Below are positions 7,402 through 7,517 of a DNA stretch of 7,517 nucleotides, piece after piece. The notes beneath the pieces were generated by a model that saw only the letters and a program-made list of their open reading frames with translations, had not been told where the DNA came from and searched no databases. Made by a program: the position numbers and the translations under genes. The DNA comes from Chloroflexota bacterium. GTDB lineage: Bacteria > Chloroflexota > Dehalococcoidia > Lucifugimonadales > Lucifugimonadaceae. The stretch is taken from NCBI GenBank assembly GCA_002708145.1, contig PAOV01000036.1:3863-11379 (forward strand), written 5' to 3'. Position 1 is the stretch's first letter. Each line of letters opens with the position of its first letter.

Positions 7402-7415
7402 GTGATAATTATCAC
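7402..7415. promoter_or_regulatory. Perfect 14-bp palindrome GTGATAATTATCAC, candidate operator
   Basis: The 14 bases equal their own reverse complement. The site lies directly after the expected transcription start (TATAAT at 7388-7393) and just before the AAGGA at 7418-7422. A repressor bound here would block the ABC gene. G/C at both ends makes it stand out from the surrounding A/T sequence. The regulator is unknown. The core TGATAA/TTATCA recalls metalloregulator half-sites but does not match a full Fur box. Confidence 0.4.
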
Positions 7416-7417
7416 AC

Positions 7418-7422
7418 AAGGA
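7418..7422 (+). promoter_or_regulatory. Ribosome binding site AAGGA deciding the TTG start of the ABC gene
   Basis: AAGGA is separated by 9 nt from TTG at 7432-7434. It supports that start over the in-frame GTG at 7402, which lies inside the palindrome upstream of this site, and over the internal ATG at 7450. Confidence 0.65.
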
Positions 7423-7431
7423 TTAGATTTT

Positions 7432-7517
7432 TTGATAAAAATTGAACACATGTCCAAAAATTATGGCCCATATCCTGCGGTCATTGATATCTCTTTTGAA
7501 GTTCTAAAAGGAGAAAT
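7432..7517 (+). CDS. ABC transporter ATP-binding protein, N-terminus (partial, 3' end outside window)
   Basis: Only the first 28 codons are visible, reading MIKIEHMSKNYGPYPAVIDI and then SFEVLKGE. This is the standard opening of an ABC ATPase: a first beta strand, the aromatic A-loop tyrosine in KNYGP that stacks on ATP adenine, and the SFEVLKGE strand that precedes Walker A. The YGPxxAVxDISFEV pattern resembles ATPases of ABC-2 (GldA/drug-export type) systems, but the window ends before Walker A, so the subfamily is a guess. The start is TTG at 7432, chosen because AAGGA (7418-7422) sits 9 nt upstream and the translation fits the family N-terminus exactly. An ATG six codons later would cut into the first beta strand. 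It is divergent from the cysteine desulfurase, with a 144-bp gap. Confidence 0.85.
   Translation, partial: MIKIEHMSKNYGPYPAVIDISFEVLKGE

Noticed and set aside
7402..7404. In-frame GTG as an alternative start for the ABC gene
   Set aside because: It would add ten residues not typical of the family, lies within the palindrome, and is upstream of the AAGGA that fits the TTG at 7432.
7402..7415. The palindrome as a classical Fur box
   Set aside because: It has TGATAA/TTATCA halves but lacks the full 19-bp arrangement with a central spacer, so a Fur assignment is not supported.

Overview
The window is an AT-rich stretch of a bacterial chromosome holding ordinary metabolic and housekeeping genes. 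I find no tRNA, rRNA, CRISPR array, insertion sequence or phage gene. The best lineage guess is a marine, SAR202-like member of the Chloroflexota (Dehalococcoidia). This is inference: the MutS N-terminal signature (PGRKQY near the start, then TSDPKKSKGLVSREV.RIVT.GTV) resembles MutS of that phylum as I remember it. A LimB-like flavin monooxygenase, a K+-dependent membrane pyrophosphatase and a base composition biased to A/T also fit. No marker gene in the window proves it.

Layout. On the + strand, positions 1-905 hold the C-terminal part of a membrane pyrophosphatase (hppA), cut by the left edge. It converges, with a 17-bp gap, on a row of five minus-strand genes read from right to left: a group I cysteine desulfurase (7287-6109), a single-pass membrane protein of unknown function with a DUF4352-like outer domain (6069-5224), the mismatch-repair ATPase MutS (5216-2616), a luciferase-like flavin monooxygenase (2611-1538) and a short glyoxalase II-type metallo-beta-lactamase-fold hydrolase (1537-923). 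The gaps between these genes are 39, 7, 4 and 0 bp, so they are probably one transcription unit. From mutS onward they are probably translationally coupled: the monooxygenase's AGGAGG lies inside the end of mutS, and the hydrolase ATG directly follows the monooxygenase TAA.

Right of the desulfurase is a 144-bp divergent intergenic region (7288-7431). It contains an 8-bp inverted repeat with a 4-nt loop, a TATAAT box, a perfect 14-bp palindrome and an AAGGA ribosome binding site. These lead to a + strand ABC-transporter ATPase that starts with TTG at 7432 and runs off the right edge. The palindrome, between the -10 box and the ribosome binding site, is the strongest regulatory signal here.

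How the genes work together. The desulfurase supplies sulfur for Fe-S clusters or tRNA thiolation, MutS guards replication fidelity, and the monooxygenase and hydrolase may act in one catabolic or detoxification step. The cluster looks more like the dense packing of a streamlined genome than a single pathway. I found no convincing evidence of an undescribed system. The parts most worth a second look are the divergent regulatory region, the uncharacterised membrane protein, and the coupled monooxygenase-hydrolase pair.
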